DNA of 64,000 bases from Pleomorphomonas sp. (GTDB lineage Bacteria > Pseudomonadota > Alphaproteobacteria > Rhizobiales > Pleomorphomonadaceae). The notes beneath the pieces are model-generated. The model was given only the letters and a program-made list of their open reading frames with translations, ran no database searches and was not told the DNA's origin. Positions 50,364 through 58,912 of the stretch are shown here, one piece after another; position 1 is the first letter of the stretch, and the number at the start of each line of letters is the position of its first letter. Location: positions 167,482-231,481 of the forward strand of contig JARKNW010000035.1 in NCBI GenBank assembly GCA_029976075.1. The letters run 5' to 3'. The translations under genes and the position numbers were made by a program.

Positions 50364-51128
50364 ATGAAACGGATCGGACCCTATGGGGACGAGAACGGCG
50401 CCTATGTGCAAGGCGACGCCTCGGCCGGCGTGAAGGGCAGCTATATCGATTACCGGGCGATCGAGCATGCGCAGCTCGAAATCGTTCATGTCATCGAACA
50501 GGCCGGACTGTCTCCATCTTCGTCCGATCTGACCCAGCTGTATCAGGCCATCGCGGCGCTCATAGTTGCGAACTCAAATCCGAATGCTGCCCCTCCTGGA
50601 AAAATTGCATTCTTCGCAAAGCCAACGGCACCAACCGGCTGGCTGAAATCCAATGGCGCGGCTGTTCTTCGGACGACTTACTCGGCACTGGATACCGCGA
50701 TCTATTGCGGAGACTCTCTCAACGCGACGGCTTTGTTTGGCTATCGGTGCACAGACCCCGCCAATCCGTCGACATCGCGCTCGACGACTGGTGCTTACAT
50801 TGTCACGCCAGATATACGCGCCGAGTTCGTCCGTGGCTTTGATGATGGTCGCGGCATCGATGCTTCGCGCGTGTTCGGCAGTTGGCAAAAGGGCACATTG
50901 CAGGGCGTCGACTATGACGGCACCGGATCATATACAATTCAGGAGGTCGGTCCTGCCAATGGGTACTCCGGCATTGGTCCGACCGGCCTCGATACAATCG
51001 ATCCAAGCAACTACTCCACCGCATGGGGGCGCGGCGCCGATACCGCAGGCAACGGCGCAATCAATAATTATGGGTTTGGTTCCACCAGGCCACGAAACAT
51101 CGCCCTGCTTCCCTGCATCAAGTATTGA
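50364..51128 (+). CDS. Tail fibre protein with collar domain
   Basis: A 254-residue fibre. DLTQLYQAIAALI then PPGKIAFFAKPTAPTGWLKSNGAAV is the phage tail collar domain; PDIRAEFVRGFDDGRGIDASRVFGSWQ is a short receptor-binding tip that ends RPRNIALLPCIKY. Probably recognises the host surface. Confidence 0.85.
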   Translation: MKRIGPYGDENGAYVQGDASAGVKGSYIDYRAIEHAQLEIVHVIEQAGLSPSSSDLTQLYQAIAALIVANSNPNAAPPGKIAFFAKPTAPTGWLKSNGAAVLRTTYSALDTAIYCGDSLNATALFGYRCTDPANPSTSRSTTGAYIVTPDIRAEFVRGFDDGRGIDASRVFGSWQKGTLQGVDYDGTGSYTIQEVGPANGYSGIGPTGLDTIDPSNYSTAWGRGADTAGNGAINNYGFGSTRPRNIALLPCIKY

Positions 51129-51136
51129 GGTCCGCC

Positions 51137-51823
51137 ATGAGCGACACGAAGGTCGTCTACCAACTGGACGCCGCCGGCATCTATGTCGGCCCAACCGAAG
51201 CCGATCGCAGCCCATTGGATGAGGAAGAGGTTTATCTCATTCCGGCGGGTTGCGTGGAAGTCGCTCCACCCGAGGTTCCGGCGGGTCATGTTGCCAGATG
51301 GCAGGATGGCGCATGGGATCTTGTCGAGGATCATCGCGGCGAGACCTGGTATCTTGATGGCGTGGCCGCCGTCATCGCCGAAGTGGGCGATCCCGTGGCG
51401 CTCGGCTATTCGAAGACGCCGCCGCCGCCATCCATGGCGGATCTTCGCACCGCGAAGATCGTATCCATCACCAAGGCCGCCGATGCGATGCTGGCGGCCG
51501 GCGCTCCGGTGTCGGGCGGGCTGCATGTGGCACTCGACGACAGCAGCCGCCAGGACGTGACCGCGCTTGGAACGACGGCCGCTACGGCTCTCGGCGGGGC
51601 GGTACCGTGGCCTGACAGCTATTCGCGCGGATGGATCTCGATCGAGAATGTCCGCATTCCGCTGCCTACGCCGACGGACGGCCTCATGCTGGCCGCGTCG
51701 GTTGGCAATTATTACGCAGCGATTGTCCAACACCGGCGCGACCTGAAGGACCTGGCGCTCGCGGCAACCGATGCCGACGACCTCGATGCCATCGACCCAT
51801 CGGCCGGCTGGCCGACAGCCTGA
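51137..51823 (+). CDS. DUF4376 fibre-assembly type protein
   Basis: A 228-residue protein. The C-terminal half (SMADLRTAKIVSITKAADAMLAAGAPVSGGLHVALDDSSRQDVTAL ... VGNYYAAIVQHRRDL) is DUF4376, common in tail fibre or fibre chaperone proteins. The N-terminal half resembles fibre-assembly proteins. Likely helps fold or attach the fibre encoded upstream. Confidence 0.7.
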   Translation: MSDTKVVYQLDAAGIYVGPTEADRSPLDEEEVYLIPAGCVEVAPPEVPAGHVARWQDGAWDLVEDHRGETWYLDGVAAVIAEVGDPVALGYSKTPPPPSMADLRTAKIVSITKAADAMLAAGAPVSGGLHVALDDSSRQDVTALGTTAATALGGAVPWPDSYSRGWISIENVRIPLPTPTDGLMLAASVGNYYAAIVQHRRDLKDLALAATDADDLDAIDPSAGWPTA

Positions 51824-51833
51824 GGATATCGTC

Positions 51834-52094
51834 ATGACTGCAACCAAGAATTACACGGTCAATTCGACCGACTGGACGCTCGTGTCCGATGGCCTGGAAA
51901 ACGTGCTGATCGGACATGAATCTGTCTTTCCGATGCATGTTTTCCGGGGCACGGCCGCGCCGACCGGCAGTGACGGATATCGGACGTGCAGTGCCGATGA
52001 ACCCTGGTCGATGAGCGGTATCTCGGGCCAGAAAGTCTATGTCCGTTGCGGCAAGAGTGGAGAGGCGATGGTCGTGACCGTCGATGCGGTCTGA
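51834..52094 (+). CDS. Small tail-associated protein
   Basis: An 86-residue beta-rich protein (NSTDWTLVSDGLENVLIGHESVFPMHVFRGTAAPTGSDGYRTCSADEPWSMSGISGQKVYVRC). It looks like a small structural cap or fibre component; no family is recognised. Confidence 0.55.
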   Translation: MTATKNYTVNSTDWTLVSDGLENVLIGHESVFPMHVFRGTAAPTGSDGYRTCSADEPWSMSGISGQKVYVRCGKSGEAMVVTVDAV

Positions 52095-52096
52095 CC

Positions 52097-52291
52097 ATGG
52101 CGGCGCTTCATTTCGGGCCGCCGGCCATCGGCTTTTCAGTCGACAAGCCCAAGAACACCCTAAGTACGGGCGCACGTAACGGCATACCCGGCTACACGCT
52201 ATCCACATTCGTCGGGGCTGCGCTGACCTATTTGGGAGCCGCTGTCTATGACAGCGGCAATCCGCAAAATCTGTCTGTGAGGACAAAATGA
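52097..52291 (+). CDS. Small hypothetical tail-region protein
   Basis: A 64-residue protein (MAALHFGPPAIGFSVDKPKNTLSTGARNGIPGYTLSTFVGAALTYLGAAVYDSG). Overlaps the next start by ATGA; function unknown. Confidence 0.5.
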   Translation: MAALHFGPPAIGFSVDKPKNTLSTGARNGIPGYTLSTFVGAALTYLGAAVYDSGNPQNLSVRTK

Positions 52292-53760
52292 CCGAGCTCC
52301 TCCCCATCCTCGACGGACGCTATGCCGCCGCGAACACGCTGTCCAAAAAACTGGCCGACAACACCGGCAATGTTGTTTGGCAATGGATCTCAGACAGCTC
52401 TTCCGGAGTCGATCAGGCTAGCTGCTGGGGTCCCCGGCTGATTGCCGCTGTCGCCGCGCAATATCCAGCCTATACCGTCACCCGATATGACTGGACGTTG
52501 TCCTGGTCATCCGGCACCGCCTATGCGGTCGGGGCAATAGTCTACAGCGCCGGCAATATCTATACCTGTACGGGTGCAGGCACAGCGGGCGCGACGGAGC
52601 CCACGGGCACTGGTACAGGCATCAGCGACGGTGGCGCGACCTGGGCCTATGTCAGCGCGGCTTCGGTTGGCCAGTACCGTCGGCCGGTCAATGTGCAGAC
52701 CGGCACTGGCAGCAACACGCTGTCGGTGTATCTCGGCGCAGCACCCGGCTTCACGATCCAATATTGCTTGACGAACTGGGCCGCAATGGTCCAGGGCATC
52801 CCGGATCTGTGGACCATAAATCATGGATATAATCAGAGCGAAGGCCCATCATGGACGCCGGCCGGTGGCGGATACTCCGGCGCATGGTATGCGCTTCTGC
52901 TGGCCGTCTTGCGCCGTTGCCGTGCTGTTGCTCCGCGTGCCGATGTCATTATGTGTGCTCAGCCGCCGAAACGCGTTGCCTCGTCCGTCATTGCGGCGGA
53001 CGTGACTGCGCAGGCTGCTCGGTCGCAGGCCGTAGCCGTTTTTGCGGCTCAAGAGGGCTGCGCACTGATCGACGCGTATAGCGCGTTTGTCAACGCGGGT
53101 GTTGCGCTCAGCACTTTGGTGTCTACCGATGGAATCCATCCGACGACGGCCGGATATGATCTATGGCTGTCTGCCGCGAAAGCACTGTTTCCCGCCAGCG
53201 GAGCGGCGCGGGCGCTCGTACCCGCCAGAGCGCGTGACCGTATCGTTATCCCAGCGGCTGCGTTCGGCACCATCCAGGGGACGATTGCCGACAGCTATGC
53301 CGGACAGGATCAATACAACAACCGCTACGGGCATGTGAAATCAATGCCGAATGGCGCGGTTTCGGCTCTGTCGACGTTGATCGAAATCCCAACATGGTGG
53401 GAATTTCTGAATGTTACCGTCCTGTGGAGTGCGGCGGTAACGACAGGACAGGTCGTCGCTCAGATGCAAACCGCCCTCGTAAATACGGCGTCTACAGCGC
53501 AGTTTCCGGCGAGCGGTTCCAAACAGATGGCTGGATTGCAGAGTACTGGCCTGAATACAGGTGGCAATTTCTATCTCGCCGTTCCCGCCGCAAAAGCGAT
53601 CACGCCGTCGCTCATGGTCGCGGGCTATCCGCTCTCGGGGCTCCAAGGCGGCCCAGACGATGTACTACAGCTGACATTTGCGCGGAACGGCACCAATGGC
53701 TCCGATACGGCGGCCGGTGCGTTGGAATTCCACGGCGTTATTCTCGATCGGCTGCGGTAA
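52288..53760 (+). CDS. SGNH/GDSL hydrolase tail protein
   Basis: A 490-residue protein. Residues about 28-330 form an SGNH esterase with block I WISDSSSG (nucleophile Ser), block III-type INHGYNQ and block V DGIHPT. A carbohydrate-binding-like insert (YAVGAIVYSAGNIYTCTGAGTAGATEPTGTG) lies at about residues 75-115, and a beta-rich C-terminal region follows. At the end of the tail operon it is most likely a receptor-modifying enzyme that deacetylates surface polysaccharide. Confidence 0.8.
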   Translation: MTELLPILDGRYAAANTLSKKLADNTGNVVWQWISDSSSGVDQASCWGPRLIAAVAAQYPAYTVTRYDWTLSWSSGTAYAVGAIVYSAGNIYTCTGAGTAGATEPTGTGTGISDGGATWAYVSAASVGQYRRPVNVQTGTGSNTLSVYLGAAPGFTIQYCLTNWAAMVQGIPDLWTINHGYNQSEGPSWTPAGGGYSGAWYALLLAVLRRCRAVAPRADVIMCAQPPKRVASSVIAADVTAQAARSQAVAVFAAQEGCALIDAYSAFVNAGVALSTLVSTDGIHPTTAGYDLWLSAAKALFPASGAARALVPARARDRIVIPAAAFGTIQGTIADSYAGQDQYNNRYGHVKSMPNGAVSALSTLIEIPTWWEFLNVTVLWSAAVTTGQVVAQMQTALVNTASTAQFPASGSKQMAGLQSTGLNTGGNFYLAVPAAKAITPSLMVAGYPLSGLQGGPDDVLQLTFARNGTNGSDTAAGALEFHGVILDRLR

Positions 53761-53827
53761 GCGGACACCCTCACATCAAAAGCCAATTCGCGCCGAAGGG
53801 TTAACACCGTTCGGTACGCGCGTTCAT

Positions 53828-53849
53828 GCCCGCCGCGCGCGGGCTTTTT
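53828..53849 (+). terminator. Terminator after the tail genes
   Basis: GCCCGC (53828-53833) and GCGGGC (53839-53844) flank a 5-base loop, followed by TTTTT. It separates tail and lysis genes. Confidence 0.75.
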
Positions 53850-53861
53850 CATGAGGTGGCC

Positions 53862-54077
53862 ATGAGGATCAAGCTCCACCCCAACTGGAGGCGCATTCTC
53901 TGGCGCTCCTGGTCCAACAGGGGAAACATCGCCATCGCGATCGGCGGCGCGTTGCTGTGCGGGTTCGTCGGCCAGGGCGAATGGCTCTGGTATGTCGCCC
54001 TCGGCAATGCCGCCCTCAACCTCATCCCGATTTATCTCCGCATCCTCGACCAAGGAGGACTGGGCAATGGGAATTAA
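53862..54077 (+). CDS. Holin-like protein (DUF7940-type)
   Basis: A 71-residue membrane protein: IKLHPNWRRILWRSWSNRGNIAIAIGGALLCGFVGQ..., with two hydrophobic segments. This matches small holin-like proteins beside phage lysozymes in proteobacteria; overlaps the lysozyme gene by 11 bases. Confidence 0.65.
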   Translation: MRIKLHPNWRRILWRSWSNRGNIAIAIGGALLCGFVGQGEWLWYVALGNAALNLIPIYLRILDQGGLGNGN

Positions 54078-54696
54078 TCTCCGCGCCACCCTGCGAGCGC
54101 GCAAAGCAATCCTGGGGTTGCTGGCCGCCGCGACGATCGGATCCGGCGGATACCACTACATCAAGGCATCCGATGGCAACGTCTACCCGGCGCCGGTCGT
54201 CATGGCTGTCGACCTTCTGGTCGAGAACTGGGAAGGGCTGAGCCTTACCGCCTACTGGGATGAGCATGGCCAGGTTTGGACGGCCGGTTTTGGCGAAACC
54301 GAAGGGGTTGGGCCGAACACCCGCGACACGAAGGAGGGATGGCGAAACCGACTGCTGAAGCGGGTGAACAGCGATTTCTATCCAGCCATGCTCAAGTGTG
54401 CTCCGCAGCTCAAGAAGGCCCCTGACGGTTTCCAAGCCGCCATGATCGCCGGCGCCTATAACTTCGGTACCGGCTCCGTCAAGGCTGGCAATGGCTGGTG
54501 TGGCTGGGGCCCTGGCAAGTACACGCGCGCGGAAAACTGGCTTTCGGCCTGCCGCGCCCAGGCGACCATCGTCAAATCCGGCGGCGAGGTCCTCACCGGC
54601 TTGGTGCGGCGTCGCGGCATGGGCGACCGGGAGAGAATCGGTGAAGGCGAACTTTGCGTGACCGCCCTTGAGATGGCAAAGGAGGGCACGAAGTGA
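54067..54696 (+). CDS. Endolysin, T4-type lysozyme (GH24) with SAR anchor
   Basis: A 209-residue muramidase. The weakly hydrophobic Gly/Ala N-terminal helix (AILGLLAAATIGSGGYHYI) looks like a signal-arrest-release anchor. Catalytic Glu is in VENWEGLSLTAYWD, followed by QVWTAGFGETEGV. It cuts peptidoglycan once released from the membrane. Start at ATG 54067. Confidence 0.85.
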   Translation: MGINLRATLRARKAILGLLAAATIGSGGYHYIKASDGNVYPAPVVMAVDLLVENWEGLSLTAYWDEHGQVWTAGFGETEGVGPNTRDTKEGWRNRLLKRVNSDFYPAMLKCAPQLKKAPDGFQAAMIAGAYNFGTGSVKAGNGWCGWGPGKYTRAENWLSACRAQATIVKSGGEVLTGLVRRRGMGDRERIGEGELCVTALEMAKEGTK

Positions 54697-55121
54697 TCCC
54701 CCTCATCGCTGCCGCATGGTCGGTCCTGTCCGACAAGCTGAAAGCCGTCATCCTTGGGGTTGGCGGCTTTTTCATTGGCGTTGCTCTCACCTGGCTGGTG
54801 ATGAGCTTTGCCTACAACGGGCTGAGCCTGCCGCTGATCGGCCAGGTGATCGACGGCAAAATGCAGCTAGCCGTCAACGCGGCGACGGAAAAGCTGGTCT
54901 CACGGGCTGAGTACGACGCCCTGGTGGCGGTTCTCGCCCGCAAGGAAATCGAGGCGCAGACGGCCAGCGCCGCCGCCGCCGCCCTTCGCAGCAAAATCAC
55001 CCAAGCTGAAAAGGCCAAGTCCGATGCCGAAACGCGCCTCGAGAATGAGCTGGCGGCTGGTCGCGATCCCAGCCGCGCTGTTGTCACTGACGCTGATCTC
55101 AAGTGGATGTCAAAACACTGA
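54693..55121 (+). CDS. Inner-membrane spanin (Rz-like)
   Basis: A 142-residue protein with an N-terminal membrane segment (AVILGVGGFFIGVALTWLVMSFAY) and a periplasmic coiled coil (AQTASAAAAALRSKITQAEKAKSDAETRLENEL). Links to the outer-membrane spanin encoded in another frame over its end. Confidence 0.75.
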   Translation: MIPLIAAAWSVLSDKLKAVILGVGGFFIGVALTWLVMSFAYNGLSLPLIGQVIDGKMQLAVNAATEKLVSRAEYDALVAVLARKEIEAQTASAAAAALRSKITQAEKAKSDAETRLENELAAGRDPSRAVVTDADLKWMSKH

Positions 55122-55374
55122 GAAGCGGCTGGACGCGGCGGCGATCGGTGCCGCCGTCGCCAAGCAAGGCGTGACGTTGCCCGACTTGCCGGACCGGTGC
55201 CGGGACCACTTCAAGATGCCGCGTGATCCCGCGGCCGGCGAGCAGTGGGTAGCCTGGCGTGGCCGGGTGTTCATCGCCGCCGATGACGTCAACAGCCAGA
55301 TCGACGGATGCGCCGTCTGGTGGGACGACGTCAAGGCCGGCCTGTCGGCCCCTCTCAAAGGGGGCAAGCCATGA
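55045..55374 (+). CDS. Outer-membrane spanin lipoprotein (Rz1-like)
   Basis: A 109-residue protein with a lipoprotein-type signal (LVAIPAALLSLTLISSGC). Its first 77 bases overlap the Rz-like gene out of frame, the classical Rz/Rz1 arrangement. The lipobox has Ser at -3, which is unusual. The mature part is Pro/Arg-rich. Confidence 0.7.
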   Translation: MSWRLVAIPAALLSLTLISSGCQNTEKRLDAAAIGAAVAKQGVTLPDLPDRCRDHFKMPRDPAAGEQWVAWRGRVFIAADDVNSQIDGCAVWWDDVKAGLSAPLKGGKP

Positions 55375-55853
55375 CCGACGCCGCCAACGTTACGCAGATG
55401 CCTGCTCGCCCTGCCCGGCGGCGCAAAGGTACCGCGACGCCGGCCGCGGTGCCGCAAACTGCTTCAAGCGGAGATGGGATGATTGCCATGGCGCTTGGAG
55501 AGCTGACCGGTGTCGTCAGTGGCGTAGAGAAATCAATGCACGAGATGAAAGAGGACATGCGGCACGACCGAGAGTCTCGCGCACGCATTCATCAGAGCAT
55601 CGACGATCTGAAGGACCGGGTGCACGGCATCGACCTGAAGGTCAGTCGCGTCCTCGATTTTGATACGCGCCTCGGCCAGGTCGAGGCCGAGGTAGCCAAG
55701 ACGCGCCGGATCCGCGAATGGGCGACGCATATCTTTTCCCGCGGCTGGAAATTCGGCGTCGGCATCGCCGGTTTCAGCGCCGCCGGCGCCGCCATGTGGT
55801 TTCGGGAGCAGCTCGGCGTCGCCGTGTCCCGCATCTCCAATCTATTCATGTGA
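55371..55853 (+). CDS. DUF1515-like membrane protein
   Basis: A 160-residue protein with a coiled coil (EKSMHEMKEDMRHDRESRARIHQSIDDLKDRVHGIDLKVSRVL) and a C-terminal membrane segment (FGVGIAGFSAAGAAMWF). It resembles DUF1515 proteins in Rhizobiales phage lysis regions; exact role unknown. Confidence 0.65.
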   Translation: MTDAANVTQMPARPARRRKGTATPAAVPQTASSGDGMIAMALGELTGVVSGVEKSMHEMKEDMRHDRESRARIHQSIDDLKDRVHGIDLKVSRVLDFDTRLGQVEAEVAKTRRIREWATHIFSRGWKFGVGIAGFSAAGAAMWFREQLGVAVSRISNLFM

Positions 55854-55862
55854 GGCTGATTG

Positions 55863-57518
55863 ATGAACGTGCGAGGACAGCACCTGACGTTCGAACAGCA
55901 TATGGAGATCAGAGACAGGCTCGCCAGAAACGAAATGCCAGCCGACATTGCAGCGGCGGTCGGTTGCAAAGTTGAGTCAATCAACAAAATTCGGAAGAAG
56001 GCTGGGCTAATGCCTATTCCTTCCTCCGCCAAGACAAAAGCGCCCAAGGCGCCCAAAGTACGCATTCCGCCGCTACCAAACCGCATGCAGGTTGAGACCG
56101 TGCTGCCGACACCTGCAGCCCATGAAATCCGCCGTTTCCTATTGACGGCAGCGCAGGACGACACGCCCATCCATTTGCCGTTCTGGCGCAACTTGATGGC
56201 CTATGCCGAGGCGATCGGCGCCGAGATCATGGTGGGCGGCTTCACCTACCAGAAAGGCCTGTTCGAGGATCACTCGGTGGCCGCTGGCCGCTTTGCATCC
56301 GAGCTAGTGCCTCATCTACGCGCTGAGGCCATCCGGCTCGCGCCACGGCTGGTCTGGCGCGGCAATGCCAACATTCTGCCGACCGCCACCGATCCGCTGG
56401 CTGGCTGGGATACCCAGACGCGCGACGCCTGGGGCATCTTCCCTCATGCCAAGATCGCACTGAAATGCGTGCCGGTGATGCCCGGGAAACCCGGCAAGCA
56501 GATCATGACGACCGGCGTTGCTACGGTTGAAAATTATGTGCAACGCAATGCCGGCCAGAAGGCCGAGTTTCACCACACGATCGGCGCCACCATTGTCGAG
56601 GTAATGGGCGACCGGTTTTGGTGCCGCCAGATATCAGCGTGCCGCGATGGGGCGTTCCAGGATCTCGACATCATGGTGCGTGATGGTGTCGTCACACGCG
56701 GCAACTCGGTAGAAGGAATTACTTATGGCGACATTCACCGCGAGTATCTTGACCCGGACAAGGCACAAGGATCGTGGGGAATAGGTGGCTCACCGGCCGG
56801 TGGGGCCATCGTCGATGTCCTAAGGCCCGGTTATCAGTTTTTCGAAGATGTGTTCGATTTTACGGCAAGAAGCCATCACAGCCGCGGAGATCCACACCTG
56901 CGCGCCCGTCTGTTGGCGTTGGGGATGGATAACGTCGAGGATGGCATCCTGTTGGCAGCCAAGTTCCTAGAAGAAACACGCCGCCCATCGTCTACCTCGG
57001 TGGCTGTTTTTTCCAACCACGATGGATTGCATATCCTCAACTGGCTGCGCGACAGCACGGCCGCAGCGGATCCGGTCAATGCCTATTACTGGCATCGGCT
57101 CAATGCGGCCTATCACATGGCGATTCGCCAGGGCGACGCCGAGTTCATGCCGCACGAACATGCATTGCGCGAAGCCTCGGCCGATCGGCTGGAAAACGTG
57201 CGTTTCCTGCGCGAAGGCGAAAGTTTCGTCATCTGCCAGGGCGTGGCGCCAATCGAATGCGGCCTGCATGCCCATCTAGGACCGAACGGCGCTAAGGGCA
57301 ACGCCGCCTCGCTGGCCAAGATCGTCGAGCGGGCCAATGTGGCGCACAGCCATTCGCCCTGCATCCGGGACGCACTCTATCAGGCCGGAACGTCATCGAG
57401 TTTGATGCCCTATGCAGCTCGCGGACCTGGGGCTTGGCACCACGCCGACATCGTCACCTACAAATCCGGCAAGCGAACAATCGTGACCTATTGCGGGTCA
57501 GAATGGAGAGCGGCATGA
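55863..57518 (+). CDS. Metallophosphoesterase-like protein, possibly T5 A1-related
   Basis: A 551-residue protein. An N-terminal helix-turn-helix (EQHMEIRDRLARNEMPADIAAAVGCKVESINKIRKKAG) leads to a larger domain with metallophosphoesterase-like motifs: TYGDIHREYLD (D-x-H), VFDFTARSHHSRGD, VFSNHDGLHI (family G-N-H-D) and AHSHSP (G-H-x-H). Size and motif order recall phage T5 A1, which takes part in host DNA degradation. A nuclease role is inferred. It lies next to the dNMP kinase gene, overlapping by ATGA. Confidence 0.55.
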   Translation: MNVRGQHLTFEQHMEIRDRLARNEMPADIAAAVGCKVESINKIRKKAGLMPIPSSAKTKAPKAPKVRIPPLPNRMQVETVLPTPAAHEIRRFLLTAAQDDTPIHLPFWRNLMAYAEAIGAEIMVGGFTYQKGLFEDHSVAAGRFASELVPHLRAEAIRLAPRLVWRGNANILPTATDPLAGWDTQTRDAWGIFPHAKIALKCVPVMPGKPGKQIMTTGVATVENYVQRNAGQKAEFHHTIGATIVEVMGDRFWCRQISACRDGAFQDLDIMVRDGVVTRGNSVEGITYGDIHREYLDPDKAQGSWGIGGSPAGGAIVDVLRPGYQFFEDVFDFTARSHHSRGDPHLRARLLALGMDNVEDGILLAAKFLEETRRPSSTSVAVFSNHDGLHILNWLRDSTAAADPVNAYYWHRLNAAYHMAIRQGDAEFMPHEHALREASADRLENVRFLREGESFVICQGVAPIECGLHAHLGPNGAKGNAASLAKIVERANVAHSHSPCIRDALYQAGTSSSLMPYAARGPGAWHHADIVTYKSGKRTIVTYCGSEWRAA

Positions 57519-58102
57519 GCGTTTTCGTCATCGGCCTGACCGGCGCCGCCGGCTCGGGGAAATCGACTGTTGCCGAATACATCGTCAAGGAATGGAGCGG
57601 TCACCGTCGACCGTTCGCCGCCATCCTGAAATCCATGTTGCGAGAATTGCTCGAGGCGCAGGGTGCTGGCCTTTCCATGGCAATGCGTATGGTCAGCGGC
57701 GACCTCAAGGAAGAGCCGACGGAATACCTCAACGGCCGCACGCCGCGTGAGGCCATGCAGACGCTCGGCACAGAATGGGGCCGCACGCTGTCGCCGTCAC
57801 TATGGATAGACGCGTGGCGCCGATCGATCGAGAAGGACCAACTTGAGGCCTCGGTGGATGGCGAAACGCTGTTGATCGTTGTCGACGATGTGCGGTTCCC
57901 CAACGAGGTCGAAGCCATCAAATCGCTTGGCGGCATCATCGTGCACATCGACCGGCCATCGTCCGGCCTATCTGGCTCAGCCGCGAATCACATCAGCGAA
58001 CTTGGTGACCTCGGCGAGCCGGATATGAAAATTGCCAACACGGGCGACTTGGCACAGCTCGGCATGTGCGTCGACATGATCGTGGCGGGAGTGTTGGCGT
58101 GA
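57515..58102 (+). CDS. Deoxynucleoside monophosphate kinase
   Basis: A 195-residue P-loop kinase. Walker A GLTGAAGSGKST is at residues about 7-18; TPREAMQTLGTEWGR and VVDDVRFPNEVEAIKSLGG match phage dNMP kinases. It phosphorylates dNMPs and so fits salvage of nucleotides from degraded DNA. The ATG at 57515 overlaps the previous stop; the longer upstream frame is not conserved. Last gene before attR. Confidence 0.85.
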   Translation: MSVFVIGLTGAAGSGKSTVAEYIVKEWSGHRRPFAAILKSMLRELLEAQGAGLSMAMRMVSGDLKEEPTEYLNGRTPREAMQTLGTEWGRTLSPSLWIDAWRRSIEKDQLEASVDGETLLIVVDDVRFPNEVEAIKSLGGIIVHIDRPSSGLSGSAANHISELGDLGEPDMKIANTGDLAQLGMCVDMIVAGVLA

Positions 58103-58129
58103 AGGAGGGTGAACAGCAAGGGAACATCC

Positions 58130-58160
58130 TCCGGGACTTTTCCGGGACTTTCGTCCCGGA
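58130..58160 (+). repeat. Candidate integrase arm-type site and hairpin, attR side
   Basis: Tandem TCCGGGACTTT (58130-58140, 58141-58151). The second copy forms a perfect 8-bp hairpin with GTCCCGGA (58153-58160). The TCCGGGA pair mirrors the one at 8494-8512. Confidence 0.4.
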
Positions 58161-58207
58161 CATCTCCTAAAACCACCGTTTGTTCCTGTTCTGCAAATCG
58201 TCCGCTC

Positions 58208-58235
58208 TTGCCTCCTGTTTCAGAAGTCGCTAGGA
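58208..58235 (+). promoter_or_regulatory. Phage-side promoter of the intact tRNA-Pro
   Basis: TTGCCT (58208-58213), a 16-bp spacer, CTAGGA (58230-58235), 20 bp before the tRNA. It lies inside the prophage and matches the orphaned host promoter at 8346-8373 in spacing and hexamers. Confidence 0.55.
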
Positions 58236-58246
58236 ACACACTACGT

Positions 58247-58332
<86 letters not shown>

Positions 58333-58400
58333 AAACGGCGGCCCTCGATCGCGGACCCGCGGGCGGCGGGTCGGGACGGCGACAGAGGAGAAGGGCCAAA

Positions 58401-58706
58401 ATGACGGCGCGAATCTACAAGCCTGCCAAGACCGCCATGCAGTCGGGACGCGGCCGCACGGAACGTTGGTTGCTGGAGTTCGAGCCCGAGAAGCCCAAGA
58501 CCATCGAGCCCCTGATGGGCTATACCTCGTCCGGCGACATGCGGCAGCAGGTGCGCCTTTCTTTCGATACGCGTGACGAAGCTATTGCCTATGCCGTGCG
58601 CGAGGGCATTGCCTATCAGGTGATGGAGCCCAAGGAACGCACACCGAAGAAGCTTTCCTATTCCGACAACTTCAAGTTCGGCAGGGCCGAAACCTGGACG
58701 CATTGA
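58401..58706 (+). CDS. NDUFS4-like complex I accessory subunit
   Basis: A 101-residue protein of the ETC complex I subunit conserved region family. RIYKPAKTAMQSGRGRTERWLLEFEP, DMRQQVRLSFDTRDEAIAYAVREGIAYQV and YSDNFKFGRAETWTH are the family landmarks. In alphaproteobacteria it is the counterpart of mitochondrial NDUFS4 at the NADH-oxidising arm of complex I. Stands alone between two tRNA genes. Confidence 0.9.
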   Translation: MTARIYKPAKTAMQSGRGRTERWLLEFEPEKPKTIEPLMGYTSSGDMRQQVRLSFDTRDEAIAYAVREGIAYQVMEPKERTPKKLSYSDNFKFGRAETWTH

Positions 58707-58729
58707 CGTCCCTCTTCGCCCGATATCAG

Positions 58730-58806
58730 GGCTCCATAGCTCAGCTGGATAGAGCAGCCGCCTTCTAAGCGGCAGGTCGCAGGTTCGAGCCCTGCTGGAG
58801 TCGCCA
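58730..58806 (+). tRNA. tRNA-Arg(TCT)
   Basis: A 77-base tRNA with encoded CCA. Acceptor GGCTCCA/TGGAGTC (one G-T pair), anticodon stem CCGCC/GGCGG-type around CTTCTAA (anticodon TCT), T arm GCAGGTTCGAGCCCTGC. Confidence 0.96.
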
Positions 58807-58912
58807 TTCCCAAGCCCATGCGCTCATTGCGACGGCCACGCTGCCGCCACCTTTTCCGGCAAAGGAAATGGCAGCCGAATTGCATCTGGGAAATCGTCGC
58901 GGGAGTTGGTCG

